Shown: positions 21,067 through 29,981 of the stretch, piece after piece
Numbering within the stretch: the first letter of the stretch is position 1
How the letters are laid out: each line of letters opens with the position of its first letter
Assembly: GCA_963729935.1 (NCBI GenBank)
Contig: CAVSPW010000005.1
Span: forward strand, 744,001 to 808,000
Direction: 5' to 3'
Source: CAIKMD01 sp963729935
GTDB taxonomy: Bacteria > Pseudomonadota > Alphaproteobacteria > ATCC43930 > CGMCC-115725
Length of the DNA stretch: 64,000 nt
The notes under the pieces: model-generated
Seen by the model: only the letters and a program-made list of their open reading frames with translations
Told to the model about the DNA's origin: nothing
The model's database searches: none
Made by a program: the position numbers and the translations under genes

Positions 21067-21801
21067 TCAATCCGCCTTCTTGAGATCGACGATGATGGCG
21101 TTGGCGTAAAGGAACACCGCCATCACCGAGACGAAGAACACCGCGTCGCGCAGATCGATCACGCCGCGCAGGATCGAATTGAAGTGGCCGTAGAAGCTGA
21201 ACGCGGTAACCGTCTCCATCGCGCCGGCCGGCGCCCAACCCTCGAGCAGGCCCAAAACCATGGTCGACCCGGTCACCGTGAAGAGAAAGCACACCGCGGC
21301 CGTGATCACGAAGGCGATCACTTGGTTCTTGGTCAGGGCCGACAAGGCCGAGCCGATGGCGAGATAGCCGCCCGCCATGAGGAAGCTGCCGATATAGCTG
21401 GCGAGGATCACGCCATTATCGGGATTGCCGAGCACATTCGCCGTGATCCAGAAGGGGAAGGTGAGCGCGAGCGCGATGCCCGAAAACACCCAGGCAGCAA
21501 GGAACTTGCCCATCACCGCCGCGCCCATCGAGATCGGCAGGGTGAGGAACAGCTCGATCGTGCCGCTTTTCCGCTCTTCGGCCCAGAGGCGCATCGAGAG
21601 CGCCGGGATGAAGACGAGATAGAGCCAGGGATGGAAGCTGAAGAACGCGATGAGGTCGTCCTGGCCGCGGTCGAAATAATTGCCGAGAAAGAAGGTCAAC
21701 GCGCCGGCAAGCACGAGAAAGATCACGATGAAGACGTAAGCCAGAGGCGTCGCGAAATAGCTCGCGAGCTCGCGGCGGAAAATGACATAGGTGCTGCGCA
21801 T
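21067..21801 (-). CDS. ABC-2 type permease, GldF-like
   Basis: Integral membrane ABC permease of 244 residues with six predicted helices. It begins MRSTYVIFRRELASYF, the usual GldF/NosY-like start, and contains MRLWAEERKSGTIELFLTLP, the cytoplasmic coupling segment of ABC-2 permeases. The gene lies directly after its ATPase (11 bp) and before the GldG-like gene (8 bp). I chose the ATG at 21799-21801. Confidence 0.88.
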   Translation of the reverse strand: MRSTYVIFRRELASYFATPLAYVFIVIFLVLAGALTFFLGNYFDRGQDDLIAFFSFHPWLYLVFIPALSMRLWAEERKSGTIELFLTLPISMGAAVMGKFLAAWVFSGIALALTFPFWITANVLGNPDNGVILASYIGSFLMAGGYLAIGSALSALTKNQVIAFVITAAVCFLFTVTGSTMVLGLLEGWAPAGAMETVTAFSFYGHFNSILRGVIDLRDAVFFVSVMAVFLYANAIIVDLKKAD

Positions 21802-21812
21802 CGCGTTCCTGC

Positions 21813-22754
21813 TCAAGCCGCCTTGCTGGTGATCGAACGGAAGACGTCGTCCAAGCGTCCCCGCTCGACCCGGATGCCGATGACCGGCCACCCTGCCGTC
21901 CGCACCAGATCGGTGACCTCGGCGACGATCGCGCGCCCGTCGCGCGAAAAAATCATGAAGCCCGGACCTTCGGCGTCGTCGACCGGTTCGACCGATTGCA
22001 CGCTGGGCAGGCGCAGCAGCGCCGTGACCGCATCGGGCGTATCGCCCGCGATGGCAAGCCTGACGGCGTTGTGATGGCGCGAGCGCGCCTCGAGCTCGCC
22101 CGGCGTGCCGTCGGCCACGAGTTTGCCGTGCGCGATGATGGTCGCCCGCGTGCAGACAGCATCGACCTCTTCGAGAATATGGGTCGAGATGATGATCGCC
22201 TTCGACGGCGCGAGCTCGGTGATGAGCGTGCGCACCTCGTGCTTCTGGTTGGGATCGAGTCCGTCCGTGGGCTCGTCGAGAATGAGAACATCCGGATCGT
22301 GAAGCAGCGCCTGGGCGAGGCCGACGCGGCGCTTGAAGCCCTTGGAGAGGGTGTCGATCGGCTGTGCCAGCACGCCTTCGAGCGCGGTGCGTTTCACCGC
22401 AAGTTCGATGCGTCGCGCCGCTTCCGCGCCGTCGAAGCCGCGAATGCGCGCGATGAAGCGCAGGAACCCCATCGGCGTCATGTCCGGATAGGCGGGCGCG
22501 CCCTCCGGCAGATAGCCGATATGGCGCTTGGCCTCGATCGGCGCGGCGACGATGTCGGCGCCGCAGACCACGGCGGTGCCGCCGGACGGCGCGAGAAAGC
22601 CGGTGATCACTTTCATGGTGGTCGATTTGCCCGCGCCATTGGGCCCGAGGAAGCCGAGCACCTCGCCGCGCCGAACCGAGAACGAAACGTCGTCGACGGC
22701 CGTCACCGGACCGAAACGTCGCGTGAGGTGGCGAACCTCGATCATCGAATCCAT
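21813..22754 (-). CDS. ABC transporter ATP-binding protein, GldA-like
   Basis: 313-residue ATPase with Walker A GPNGAGKST (residues 37-45), the signature region LSKGFKRRVGLAQAL, Walker B VLILDEPTDGLDPNQ and the H-loop IISTH. A C-terminal extension of about 80 residues follows the ATPase fold, as in DrrA/NosF/GldA-type exporters. It is the first gene of the ATPase-permease-GldG-DUF4340 cassette. The start could also be the ATG three codons downstream (MIEV), since no well-spaced Shine-Dalgarno is seen. Confidence 0.9.
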   Translation of the reverse strand: MDSMIEVRHLTRRFGPVTAVDDVSFSVRRGEVLGFLGPNGAGKSTTMKVITGFLAPSGGTAVVCGADIVAAPIEAKRHIGYLPEGAPAYPDMTPMGFLRFIARIRGFDGAEAARRIELAVKRTALEGVLAQPIDTLSKGFKRRVGLAQALLHDPDVLILDEPTDGLDPNQKHEVRTLITELAPSKAIIISTHILEEVDAVCTRATIIAHGKLVADGTPGELEARSRHHNAVRLAIAGDTPDAVTALLRLPSVQSVEPVDDAEGPGFMIFSRDGRAIVAEVTDLVRTAGWPVIGIRVERGRLDDVFRSITSKAA

Positions 22755-22888
22755 TGCGCTGCAATCGCTCCCTGACGAATTTCTTCTCGAACCGGGCCGT
22801 CATCACGCCGCATTTCCGCGACGAAAATCAAGCCCGAGCGCATGATCCCCGGCTTAATTCGCTGTAATGTTTTGCTTGACAGCCCCGC

Positions 22889-23368
22889 TCACACGCCGAG
22901 CGCTTTGTCGATTTCGCGCGTGATCGCCGCATCCATCGGCCCGATGCGCGACGGCCAGGCACCCGCAAGCGCGCCGTCCGGCGCGATCAGATATTTATGA
23001 AAATTCCAGCGCGGCGCTCCCCCTTCCCCGAGTTCGGCCGCGATCCATCGATAGAAGGGATGGGCGTCGGGCCCAACAGCTTTCTCTTTCGCCGCCAACG
23101 GAAAATCGACGGCAAAGTTTTTTTCGCAGAATTTCTTGATCTCCGCCTCGCTGCCGGGTTCCTGCGCGCCGAAATCATTGCACGGCACGCCGAGCAGCAC
23201 GAAACCCTGGTCGCGATAGCGTTGCCAGAGTTTCTCCATATCCGCATATTGCGGCGTGAAGCCGCATTCCGACGCGGTGTTCACCACCAACACCGGCTTG
23301 CCGCGCCAAGCCGCGAGCGGCAGCGCGCCGCCATCGATTTTGCGGAACGAAAAATCATGCGCCGTCAT
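22889..23368 (-). CDS. Glutathione peroxidase family protein
   Basis: Cys-type thiol peroxidase of 159 residues. The peroxidatic Cys35 lies in NTASECGFTPQY, and the catalytic partners follow in CNDFGAQEPGS and the Trp/Asn of APRWNFHKYL. Bacterial members usually use thioredoxin or glutathione to reduce hydroperoxides. The usual FPCNQFG is VPCNDFG here, a mild variation. It lies 75 bp downstream of the sulfite-oxidase-like gene on the same strand. Confidence 0.92.
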   Translation of the reverse strand: MTAHDFSFRKIDGGALPLAAWRGKPVLVVNTASECGFTPQYADMEKLWQRYRDQGFVLLGVPCNDFGAQEPGSEAEIKKFCEKNFAVDFPLAAKEKAVGPDAHPFYRWIAAELGEGGAPRWNFHKYLIAPDGALAGAWPSRIGPMDAAITREIDKALGV

Positions 23369-23443
23369 GGCGAATCCCGAGCGACGCGAATCGCGGCCGA
23401 GCGCCGCACAAGGCGCATTCCTTCAGGCGCATTCTCGTCCCTC

Positions 23444-24109
23444 CTAGCCGTAACGTTCTTCGTTCCAGGGATCGCCGCGGTCGTGATAGCCCCGCTCCTC
23501 CCAGAAGCCCGAGCGATCCTGCGCGATCACCTCGATGCGGCGGATCCATTTGGCGCTCTTCCAGAAATAGAGCTTCGGCACGATCGCGCGCACCGGCCCG
23601 CCATGCTCGCGCGCCAGCGGCTCGCCCTGCCAGGAATGTGCGAGCATCACGTCGTCGTCGTCGAAATCGGCCAAAGGCAGATTGGTGGTGTAGTCGTCGT
23701 GGCTGTGGAAGACGACGAAGCGCGCTTCGGGCAGCGGCTTCGCCAATCCGAGAATGTGCTTGGCGCTCACGCCGTCCCATTGATTGTCGAGACGCGACCA
23801 GGCGGTGACGCAGTGAATATCGGAGACGTCACGGAATTGCGGCTGTGCCTGGAATTCGGCAAAGCTCCAATCGAGCTTCGATTCGACGAGCCCGTCGACG
23901 GTGAGCCGCCAGCGCTGCGGCTCGACCGACGGCACGACGCCGAGATCGAGCACCGGCCAATCACGCACGAGATGCTGACCGGGCGGCAAACGCTCGCCGC
24001 TCGCCGCGGCGCGGCCGGTCAGCAACCGCCCGTCGCGCGCCCAGCGCTCTTTGCTTTCGACCAGTTTCGGTCGAACCTGGCTCAGCCGATCCTCGGGCTT
24101 GTCGCTCAT
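23444..24109 (-). CDS. Soluble sulfite-oxidase-like molybdopterin oxidoreductase
   Basis: 221-residue single-domain oxidoreductase of the sulfite oxidase molybdopterin family. Cys100 in SDIHCVTAW is the molybdenum ligand, followed by the pterin-binding DNQWDGV and FHSHDDY segments and the C-terminal KLYFWKSAKWI and GYHDRGDPW motifs. No Tat signal, membrane helix or dimerisation domain is present, so the enzyme should be cytoplasmic, unlike MsrP. The MsrP partner MsrQ is not encoded nearby. I used the ATG at 24107-24109 rather than the TTG one codon earlier. Confidence 0.88.
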   Translation of the reverse strand: MSDKPEDRLSQVRPKLVESKERWARDGRLLTGRAAASGERLPPGQHLVRDWPVLDLGVVPSVEPQRWRLTVDGLVESKLDWSFAEFQAQPQFRDVSDIHCVTAWSRLDNQWDGVSAKHILGLAKPLPEARFVVFHSHDDYTTNLPLADFDDDDVMLAHSWQGEPLAREHGGPVRAIVPKLYFWKSAKWIRRIEVIAQDRSGFWEERGYHDRGDPWNEERYG

Positions 24110-24220
24110 CAAGGCCTTCCGCGCCGCAGATTAGCGCGCCTCGCCCCGTATTGCAGCCCCTCCCTCTCTGGCTTTCCGGTTGCACAACCTCCTCCCGTCG
24201 CCGAGACTGGAACCGCGCCC

Positions 24221-24856
24221 ATGCTTTTCATCACGCTTCTCAAGGGTATTGCCGTCGGCATCGTGATCGCGCTCCCGGTCGGCCCGGTCGGCGTGCTGTG
24301 CGTGCGCCGCTGCCTCTTCGAAGGCGCATTCTTGGGTTTCGCTTCGGGCCTCGGCGCGGCGGTCGCCGATGCAAGCTTCGGCGCCATTGCCGCGCTCGGC
24401 CTGACCTTCTTGCGCGATTGGCTGCTCGACTATCAGGACTGGTTCGGCCTCGCCGGCGGTTTCTTCCTGCTGGGCTTCGGCATCAAAGAGCTCTTTTTGT
24501 ACCACGCGCGCGAACCGGAGCCGCTGGCCGGCGAAGCCGTGTTCGGCGCTTTCGCCTCGAGCTACGCGCTCACGCTTGCCAATCCGATCACCTTGCTGAG
24601 CTTTGCCGCGATCTTCGCCAAGATCGGCGCCGAAGCCGTGACCGGGCTCGCGGGCGCGTCGGTCTTGGTGGCCGGCGTGTTCCTGGGCTCGCTTCTGTGG
24701 TGGCTCGGCCTCGCCTTCGGCATCGCGGCCTTGCGCAATCTCGCGGGCGAGGTGGTGATGCTGTGGCTCAACCGAATCTCCGGCGGAATCCTGCTGGCCT
24801 CGGGAGTCGGGTTGCTGATCCTCGCCACGCGCGGGCTCGTCGGCGCCGCCGGCTGA
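24221..24856 (+). CDS. LysE family transporter
   Basis: 211-residue membrane protein with six hydrophobic segments, matching the LysE/RhtB exporter superfamily. The N-terminal LLKGIAVGIVIALPVGPVGVLC (family GxxxGPG-like start) and the later ANPITLLSFAAIF segment are diagnostic. Substrates in the family are mostly amino acids, but the substrate here is unknown. It is divergent from the molybdoenzyme gene and followed 43 bp later by the MscS-type channel gene on the same strand. Confidence 0.83.
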   Translation: MLFITLLKGIAVGIVIALPVGPVGVLCVRRCLFEGAFLGFASGLGAAVADASFGAIAALGLTFLRDWLLDYQDWFGLAGGFFLLGFGIKELFLYHAREPEPLAGEAVFGAFASSYALTLANPITLLSFAAIFAKIGAEAVTGLAGASVLVAGVFLGSLLWWLGLAFGIAALRNLAGEVVMLWLNRISGGILLASGVGLLILATRGLVGAAG

Positions 24857-24899
24857 TCCCCGGCTTGGCCTCACGGCGGTCTGCGACTAAGTTTAACCC

Positions 24900-27086
24900 A
24901 TGAGAGCCAATCGTCTTCTGCGCTGGGCCGCCGCGCTGGCCTTTAGCGTCGTGCCGCTATTGCCCGTGCAGGCCCAAACGACACCGGCTGCGCCCACGAC
25001 CGAGCAGTTGCAGCAGCTGGTCGGCACGCTCAAGGACGACAAGGCGCGCGCGCAGCTTATCGAGCAGCTCCAGACGCTCATCGCGGCGCAGAACGCCCAG
25101 CAAAAGGCACCCGAGGAAGATGAGCCGCTGTCGTGGCTTTCCGGCCTACCCGCGCAACTCAATTCGCTCGGCGCCGAGATTCTTGCCGCCGTGCCGGTCC
25201 TCGTGCAGACGCCGCGGCTTTTCGCCTGGATCGGGCAACAGGTCGCGACGCCGGAGTTGCGCCAGGCTTGGCTCGGCATCCTTACCACGCTCGCCGTCAT
25301 TTTCGGCGCCGGCATTGCCGCCGATGTGCTGATCCGCTTCCTATTGCGCGGGCCGGCGACGCGCCTCGAGGCGCGACCGGGCCAGCCCATAGCGATTCGG
25401 CTTTTGTTGCTGCTGCTGTCCGCCGTCGTCGAAGTGCTTCCCGTGACGGGCTTCGCCATCATCACCAGCCTCGTCATGCCTTTGACCGAGCCAAGCCTCG
25501 GCACGCGCGGCGTAGCCGAGGCGCTGATCGTGGCGACGATCTGGGCCGGGGGCTTGTTGGCCCTGGCGCGCGCGGCGCTGCTGTCGTCGCCGGCACAAAC
25601 GCTCTACGCGCTCACCGGCGAAACACGCAATTACCTCTACATCTGGACGAGGCGTTTCGCCGGTTGGGCGGCCTATGGCTATGCGACGGCGATCGGCGCG
25701 TGGTGGCTCGGCGCACCCGGCGCGATCGACGGTCTCTTGATGCGCGTGACCGCGCTGGTGCTCGCCATTCTCGCCGTCATCTTCGTGCTGCAAAATCGCG
25801 CGGCGGTCACGGAATGGTTCCGCGCGAAGGAGCGGACGACCGACAACCGATTGCGGTTTCTCTGCGACCGGCTGGCGGAGACCTGGCACATTCTTGCCAT
25901 CGCCTATGTCGCCGGGATCTTTGGCGTCTACGCGCTCAATGCTGCGGGCGGCTTCTCTTTTGTCCTGCGCGCGACGGCGCTGAGCCTGATCGTGGTCGCC
26001 GTCGCAGCCGCGCTCGTCCGCTTCATCGAGCACATCATGCAGCGCGGTCTCGCCGTCAGTTCGGCGCTGAAAGCGCGTTTCCCGGGACTCGACGCGCGCG
26101 TCAATCGCTATACGGCGATTCTCCGGGTCGCCATATCCATCACCATCTATGGGCTAGCGGCGCTCGCCTTTTTGCAGGCCTGGGGAGTCGACGCGTTCAC
26201 CTGGATCGGACGGCTCGCCCAGCTTCGCGCCACCGGCAGTGTGATCTCGCTCGCCGTCGTCGTCGCCATCGGGCTCGTCTTGTGGGAGTTCCTCAGCTCC
26301 TTGATCGAGCGCCGCATGGCGGGCCTCGATTACACCCGCCGCTCGCGTGCCCGCACGCTGCTGCCGCTCTTGCGCAGCGTGATCTTCATCACCTTGCTCA
26401 CCGTCGTCGGCTTGATGGTGCTCTCCGAATTGGGGCTCAATATCGCGCCGCTGCTCGCCGGCGCCGGCGTCGCCGGGATCGCGATCGGCTTCGGCGCCCA
26501 GACGCTCGTCAAGGACCTCATCACCGGATTTTTCATCCTGCTCGAGGATGCGTTCGCTGTCGGCGACGTCGTCGATGTCGGCGACAATCACGCCGGGGTG
26601 GTCGAAGCGATCTCGATGCGCAATTTCCGGCTGCGCGATCTGGCGGGCACGGTTCACACCGTTCCGTTCGGCACGGTCACGACGATCAAGAATCTGACGC
26701 GCGACTATTCCTACTATCTGTCCGATGTCGAGGTTTCCTATCGCGAGGACACCGACGAAGTGATCAAGGTTCTCGTCGAAGTCGCCGAAGAGATGCGCAA
26801 GGACCCCAAATTCAGCGATCGGATGCTCGAGCCGATCGAGATCATCGGCGTCGACGCCTTCAAGGAATCCTCCGTGGTGATCAAGGTGCGCTTCAAAACG
26901 CCGCCGATTCAGCAATGGAATGTCGGGCGCGAGTTCAACCGCCGGATGAAGAAGGCCTTTGACAAGGCGGGCATCGAAATCCCATTCCCGCACCGCACGA
27001 TCTACTTCGGCGAGGACAAGAAGGGCAGGGCGCCGCCGGCGCATATCCGCGTCGAGCCCGAGGGCAAGCCCCCATCGCCCGAGTGA
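24900..27086 (+). CDS. Mechanosensitive ion channel family protein (MscS type)
   Basis: 728-residue inner-membrane protein. It has a cleavable signal (residues 1-25 ending PVQAQ), a short Gln-rich helical periplasmic segment (about 35-75), around ten hydrophobic helices, and a C-terminal MscS domain from about residue 485. The pore helix and beta domain are recognised by AGVAGIAIGFGAQTLVKDLITGF (around residue 525) and VGDVVDVGD. This is the enlarged YnaI/YbdG/MscM-like architecture, which typically protects against osmotic downshock. The final 20 residues are basic and proline-rich. Confidence 0.9.
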   Translation: MRANRLLRWAAALAFSVVPLLPVQAQTTPAAPTTEQLQQLVGTLKDDKARAQLIEQLQTLIAAQNAQQKAPEEDEPLSWLSGLPAQLNSLGAEILAAVPVLVQTPRLFAWIGQQVATPELRQAWLGILTTLAVIFGAGIAADVLIRFLLRGPATRLEARPGQPIAIRLLLLLLSAVVEVLPVTGFAIITSLVMPLTEPSLGTRGVAEALIVATIWAGGLLALARAALLSSPAQTLYALTGETRNYLYIWTRRFAGWAAYGYATAIGAWWLGAPGAIDGLLMRVTALVLAILAVIFVLQNRAAVTEWFRAKERTTDNRLRFLCDRLAETWHILAIAYVAGIFGVYALNAAGGFSFVLRATALSLIVVAVAAALVRFIEHIMQRGLAVSSALKARFPGLDARVNRYTAILRVAISITIYGLAALAFLQAWGVDAFTWIGRLAQLRATGSVISLAVVVAIGLVLWEFLSSLIERRMAGLDYTRRSRARTLLPLLRSVIFITLLTVVGLMVLSELGLNIAPLLAGAGVAGIAIGFGAQTLVKDLITGFFILLEDAFAVGDVVDVGDNHAGVVEAISMRNFRLRDLAGTVHTVPFGTVTTIKNLTRDYSYYLSDVEVSYREDTDEVIKVLVEVAEEMRKDPKFSDRMLEPIEIIGVDAFKESSVVIKVRFKTPPIQQWNVGREFNRRMKKAFDKAGIEIPFPHRTIYFGEDKKGRAPPAHIRVEPEGKPPSPE

Positions 27087-27096
27087 CCGCCGCGCC

Positions 27097-27703
27097 TCAG
27101 GCTTCCGCGTCGCCGCGCGCGAGCGCGTCGAGCGCTTCGATATCGGGCGCATCGAGCACGCGACGCGCGATATCGAGACCGAAGCCCGCCCGAGCCAGGC
27201 TCGCCATGTCCTTGCGCCGCCATTGCGCGCGGGCCGAAGCCGCGCGGTAGGGACCGAGACGGCGCCGGCGCGCGAGGGCACAGGCGGCCGCGATCTCGCT
27301 GTTGCCTCCCTCGTCGAGACCCTGGAGCGCGTCTTTGACGAGATCGGTCGCGACGCCTTTCTGGGCGAGTTTGCCGCCGATCGAAAATCGCGACAGGCCG
27401 CGGCGCGCGAGACTTCGCGGCCTTTTGCGCGGCGTAAGCGCGGTCATCGAGCAGACCGCTTTTGAGGTAGCGCGCGATCAACGCCTCGATCAGAGCCGCC
27501 GCGTCGCCGGTATCCGCGCCGCCCTTCGCGGCGCGCGCGGCCTTGCGCAGAAGGATCCGGCGCAGATTGGCGCTCGAACTGGCAAAACGGCCGAGATAGT
27601 GCAGCGCGGCATTGTCGAGCTCGCGCGCCGTGAGCGGGCCTCGTTCGCCGGCGCCTCGCGCTTTGCTCGCCCCTGCCATGCTCTGCACCGCCTTGCCCGC
27701 CAT
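27097..27703 (-). pseudogene. recX: Regulatory protein RecX, interrupted by a one-base frameshift
   Basis: RecX binds RecA filaments and limits recombinase activity. The N-terminal part (ATG 27701-27703; LTARELDNAALHYLGRFASS, then SGLLDDRAYA) and the C-terminal part (SLARRGLSRFSIGGKLAQKGV to the stop at 27097) are in different frames. Reading AQKAA directly into SLARRG requires removing one base at the TT doublet 27414-27415, which gives 201 residues, a normal RecX length. GAGG lies 4-5 bases before the ATG. Whether the break is real or an assembly error cannot be told from one sequence. recA is not in the window. Confidence 0.83.
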
Positions 27704-27748
27704 CCGACCTCGCCCCTACTCTGCCGGCGTTTCGGGAGAGGATACGCC

Positions 27749-28552
27749 ATGCATGCCCCGCTCGCGCCGCCGGTGCGCCGTTTCGGCGCCGTGAACTGGC
27801 AGGGCCTTTGGACCCTTTATGTGCGCGAGGTCCATCGGTTTCTCAAGGTCTCGATGCAGACCGTCTTCGCCCCGGTGGTGACGACGCTCATCTTCCTGGC
27901 GATCTTTCTTCTGGCTTTGAACGGCCAGGGCCGCGAAATCGGCGGCGTCCCGTTTCTCCAATTCCTCGCCCCCGGCCTCGTCATGATGGCGATGACGCAG
28001 AACGCCTTCGCCAACACGACCTCCTCGATCATGATCGCCAAGATGCAGGGCAACATCATCGACCTGCTGATGCCGCCGCTGACGCCGGCCGAATTGACCG
28101 CGGGCCTGGCCTTAGGCGGACTGACCCGCGGTCTCGCCGTCGGCGCAGTCGTCACGGCGGCGATGGCGATTTTCATCCCGGTCCATATCGTGTCGCTCTG
28201 GGCCGCACTCTTCTATGCGAGCGCCGCCTCGCTCATGCTGTCGGTTCTGGGCGTGATCGGCGGGATCTGGGCCGACAAATTCGATCATCTGGCCGCGATC
28301 ACGAATTTCGTGGTGACGCCGCTGGCGTTTCTCTCGGGCACTTTCTATTCGATCGAGCAATTGCCGCCGCTTTGGCACAAAATTGCTCTGTGCAACCCGT
28401 TCTTTTACATGATCGACGGGTTCCGCTACGGGTTGACGGGCCGCACCGAGGCACCGCTCCTCGTCGGGGTCACGGTCCTGATCGTGATCAACGCCGCGCT
28501 GCTCGGCACGAGCCACCTCATGATGGCGCGCGGCTATAAGCTCAAGGCCTAG
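27749..28552 (+). CDS. ABC-2 type permease without an adjacent ATPase
   Basis: 267-residue membrane protein with six helices and the ABC-2 family pattern: WTLYVREVHRFLKVSMQTVFAP at the start, the FLAPGLVMMAMTQNAF and MQGNIIDLLMPPLTPAEL segments, and FYSIEQLPPLWHKIALCNP near the end. It resembles YadH/NodJ-type polysaccharide or lipid exporters. A good Shine-Dalgarno (GGAGAGG) lies 7 bases before the ATG. No ATPase gene lies on either side; recX is divergent and the aldo/keto reductase is convergent. Confidence 0.85.
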   Translation: MHAPLAPPVRRFGAVNWQGLWTLYVREVHRFLKVSMQTVFAPVVTTLIFLAIFLLALNGQGREIGGVPFLQFLAPGLVMMAMTQNAFANTTSSIMIAKMQGNIIDLLMPPLTPAELTAGLALGGLTRGLAVGAVVTAAMAIFIPVHIVSLWAALFYASAASLMLSVLGVIGGIWADKFDHLAAITNFVVTPLAFLSGTFYSIEQLPPLWHKIALCNPFFYMIDGFRYGLTGRTEAPLLVGVTVLIVINAALLGTSHLMMARGYKLKA

Positions 28553-28599
28553 CAAGCCGAGGGGCGACGCTGAGACCGAGAAAGGGCGTCGCCGGCGCG

Positions 28600-29559
28600 T
28601 CAGGACCTCTGGGTGAGCCGGTCGACCTCTTCCTTCTCTTCTTTCGTCAGGGCCCAGCCCGCGGCGCCGAGATTTTGCTCGACCTGTTCCGGCTTGGTCG
28701 CGCCGGCGATCACGCTGGGCACGGCCTCATGCGCCAGCAGCCAGCCAAAGGCCAGCTGCAGCAGCGTCTTGCCGCGCGCGGCGCAGAAGGCCTCGAGCTT
28801 ATCGACGATCGCCCAATTCGCGTCGTTGAGATAGCGGCCGGTCATGCCGCCGGCCGCGGCGAGCCGAGATCCCTGCGGCGCCGGTGCGTTGCGCTTGTAT
28901 TTGCCGGTCAGCATCCCGCTGGCGAGCGGATAATAGGGCAGAAGCCCGAGCCCATGTTCCTTGATGGCGGGCATCGGATCGGCCTCGACCTCGCGCGCAA
29001 GGAGGCTGTACTCGTCCTGGGAGGTGATGAACGGCGTCAGGTCGAGGCGCTTGGCTGTCGCCTGCGCCGCGTTGATCTGCGCCGTCGAAAAGCCGGAGCA
29101 GCCGATATGCTTAACCTTGCCCTGCTTCACCAGATCGTCGAGCGTGCGCAGGGTCTCCTCGATCGGGATCTGCGGATCGGGCCGATGGATCTGATAGAGG
29201 TCGATGCAATCGGTGCGCAAGCGCTTGAGACTCGCCTCGATCGCCGACAGGATATAGCCGCGCGAGGCGCCTTTCATCGTGCCGGCGGCATTCATCGCCA
29301 TGCCGAATTTGCTGGCGAGAACGATGTCCTTGCGGCGCGGGCCCAGGATCTGCCCGAGCTGCTCCTCCGACCCGCCGTAATTGCCGTAGCCGTAGCCCCC
29401 GTAAACATCCGCCGTATCGAACAGCGTGATGCCGAGATCGAGCGCCTTGTGCACGACCTTGCGCGTCGCCTCGAGATCGAGGCGGCCGCCAAAATTATTG
29501 CAGCCCAGACCTACGACCGAGACCTTGGGTCCATTCTTTCCGAGGATGCGGAATTCCAC
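28600..29559 (-). CDS. Aldo/keto reductase
   Basis: NADPH-dependent oxidoreductase of the AKR barrel family, 319 residues. The catalytic tetrad is visible: Asp and Tyr in LFDTADVYGG, Lys in VLASKFG, and His in LYQIHRPD. The C-terminal SVIAGATKPEQVEQNL supplies the cofactor phosphate site. The length and AFGWLLAHEAVPS segment match the YajO/Tas-like group. The physiological substrate is unknown. It faces the ABC permease gene tail to tail. Confidence 0.9.
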   Translation of the reverse strand: MEFRILGKNGPKVSVVGLGCNNFGGRLDLEATRKVVHKALDLGITLFDTADVYGGYGYGNYGGSEEQLGQILGPRRKDIVLASKFGMAMNAAGTMKGASRGYILSAIEASLKRLRTDCIDLYQIHRPDPQIPIEETLRTLDDLVKQGKVKHIGCSGFSTAQINAAQATAKRLDLTPFITSQDEYSLLAREVEADPMPAIKEHGLGLLPYYPLASGMLTGKYKRNAPAPQGSRLAAAGGMTGRYLNDANWAIVDKLEAFCAARGKTLLQLAFGWLLAHEAVPSVIAGATKPEQVEQNLGAAGWALTKEEKEEVDRLTQRS

Positions 29560-29684
29560 TTGAGCGATCCTTTAAGCAAATGGTCATGCGTTTCTAGGAC
29601 TTTTCCCGGGGCCGGAGAAGCGGTACCGATGGGACGGGCCCGGCTGGCTGACGGCGCGGGCGGGATGCAGGCAGGAAGGTCGAC

Positions 29685-29939
29685 ATGAGCGGCATGACGG
29701 TTCTCGGTCTCACGGCCGCCTCTTGCTCGACGCTCGCCTTCCTGCCGCAAGTGGTCAAGACTTGGCGCACGCGCTCGACTCACGACATCTCGCAGGCGAT
29801 GTTCATTCTCATCGTCACGGGCGCCGTGCTCTGGCTCGGCTATGGCATCCTGCAGCGCGATCTCCCGATCATTGCCGCCAATATCGCGACCCTCATGCTC
29901 ACCAGCGTGATCCTCTATCTCAAACTGCGCTACAGGTAG
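29685..29939 (+). CDS. SemiSWEET family sugar transporter
   Basis: 84 residues with three hydrophobic helices and the PQ-loop signature FLPQVVKTWRTRSTHDIS, matching bacterial SemiSWEETs, which dimerise to form a six-helix sugar channel. The transported sugar is not deducible. The gene stands alone between the divergent aldo/keto reductase and the convergent monooxygenase gene. Confidence 0.88.
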   Translation: MSGMTVLGLTAASCSTLAFLPQVVKTWRTRSTHDISQAMFILIVTGAVLWLGYGILQRDLPIIAANIATLMLTSVILYLKLRYR

Positions 29940-29981
29940 GACCCCGGCGTTGGGTTCCGCGCCCTCGCGGCGAAACGCCAT

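Noticed and set aside
22997..24220. Long plus-strand open frame upstream of the LysE-type gene
   Set aside because: It covers the minus-strand peroxidase and molybdoenzyme genes and merely stays open into the real LysE-type gene, which starts at the ATG 24221.
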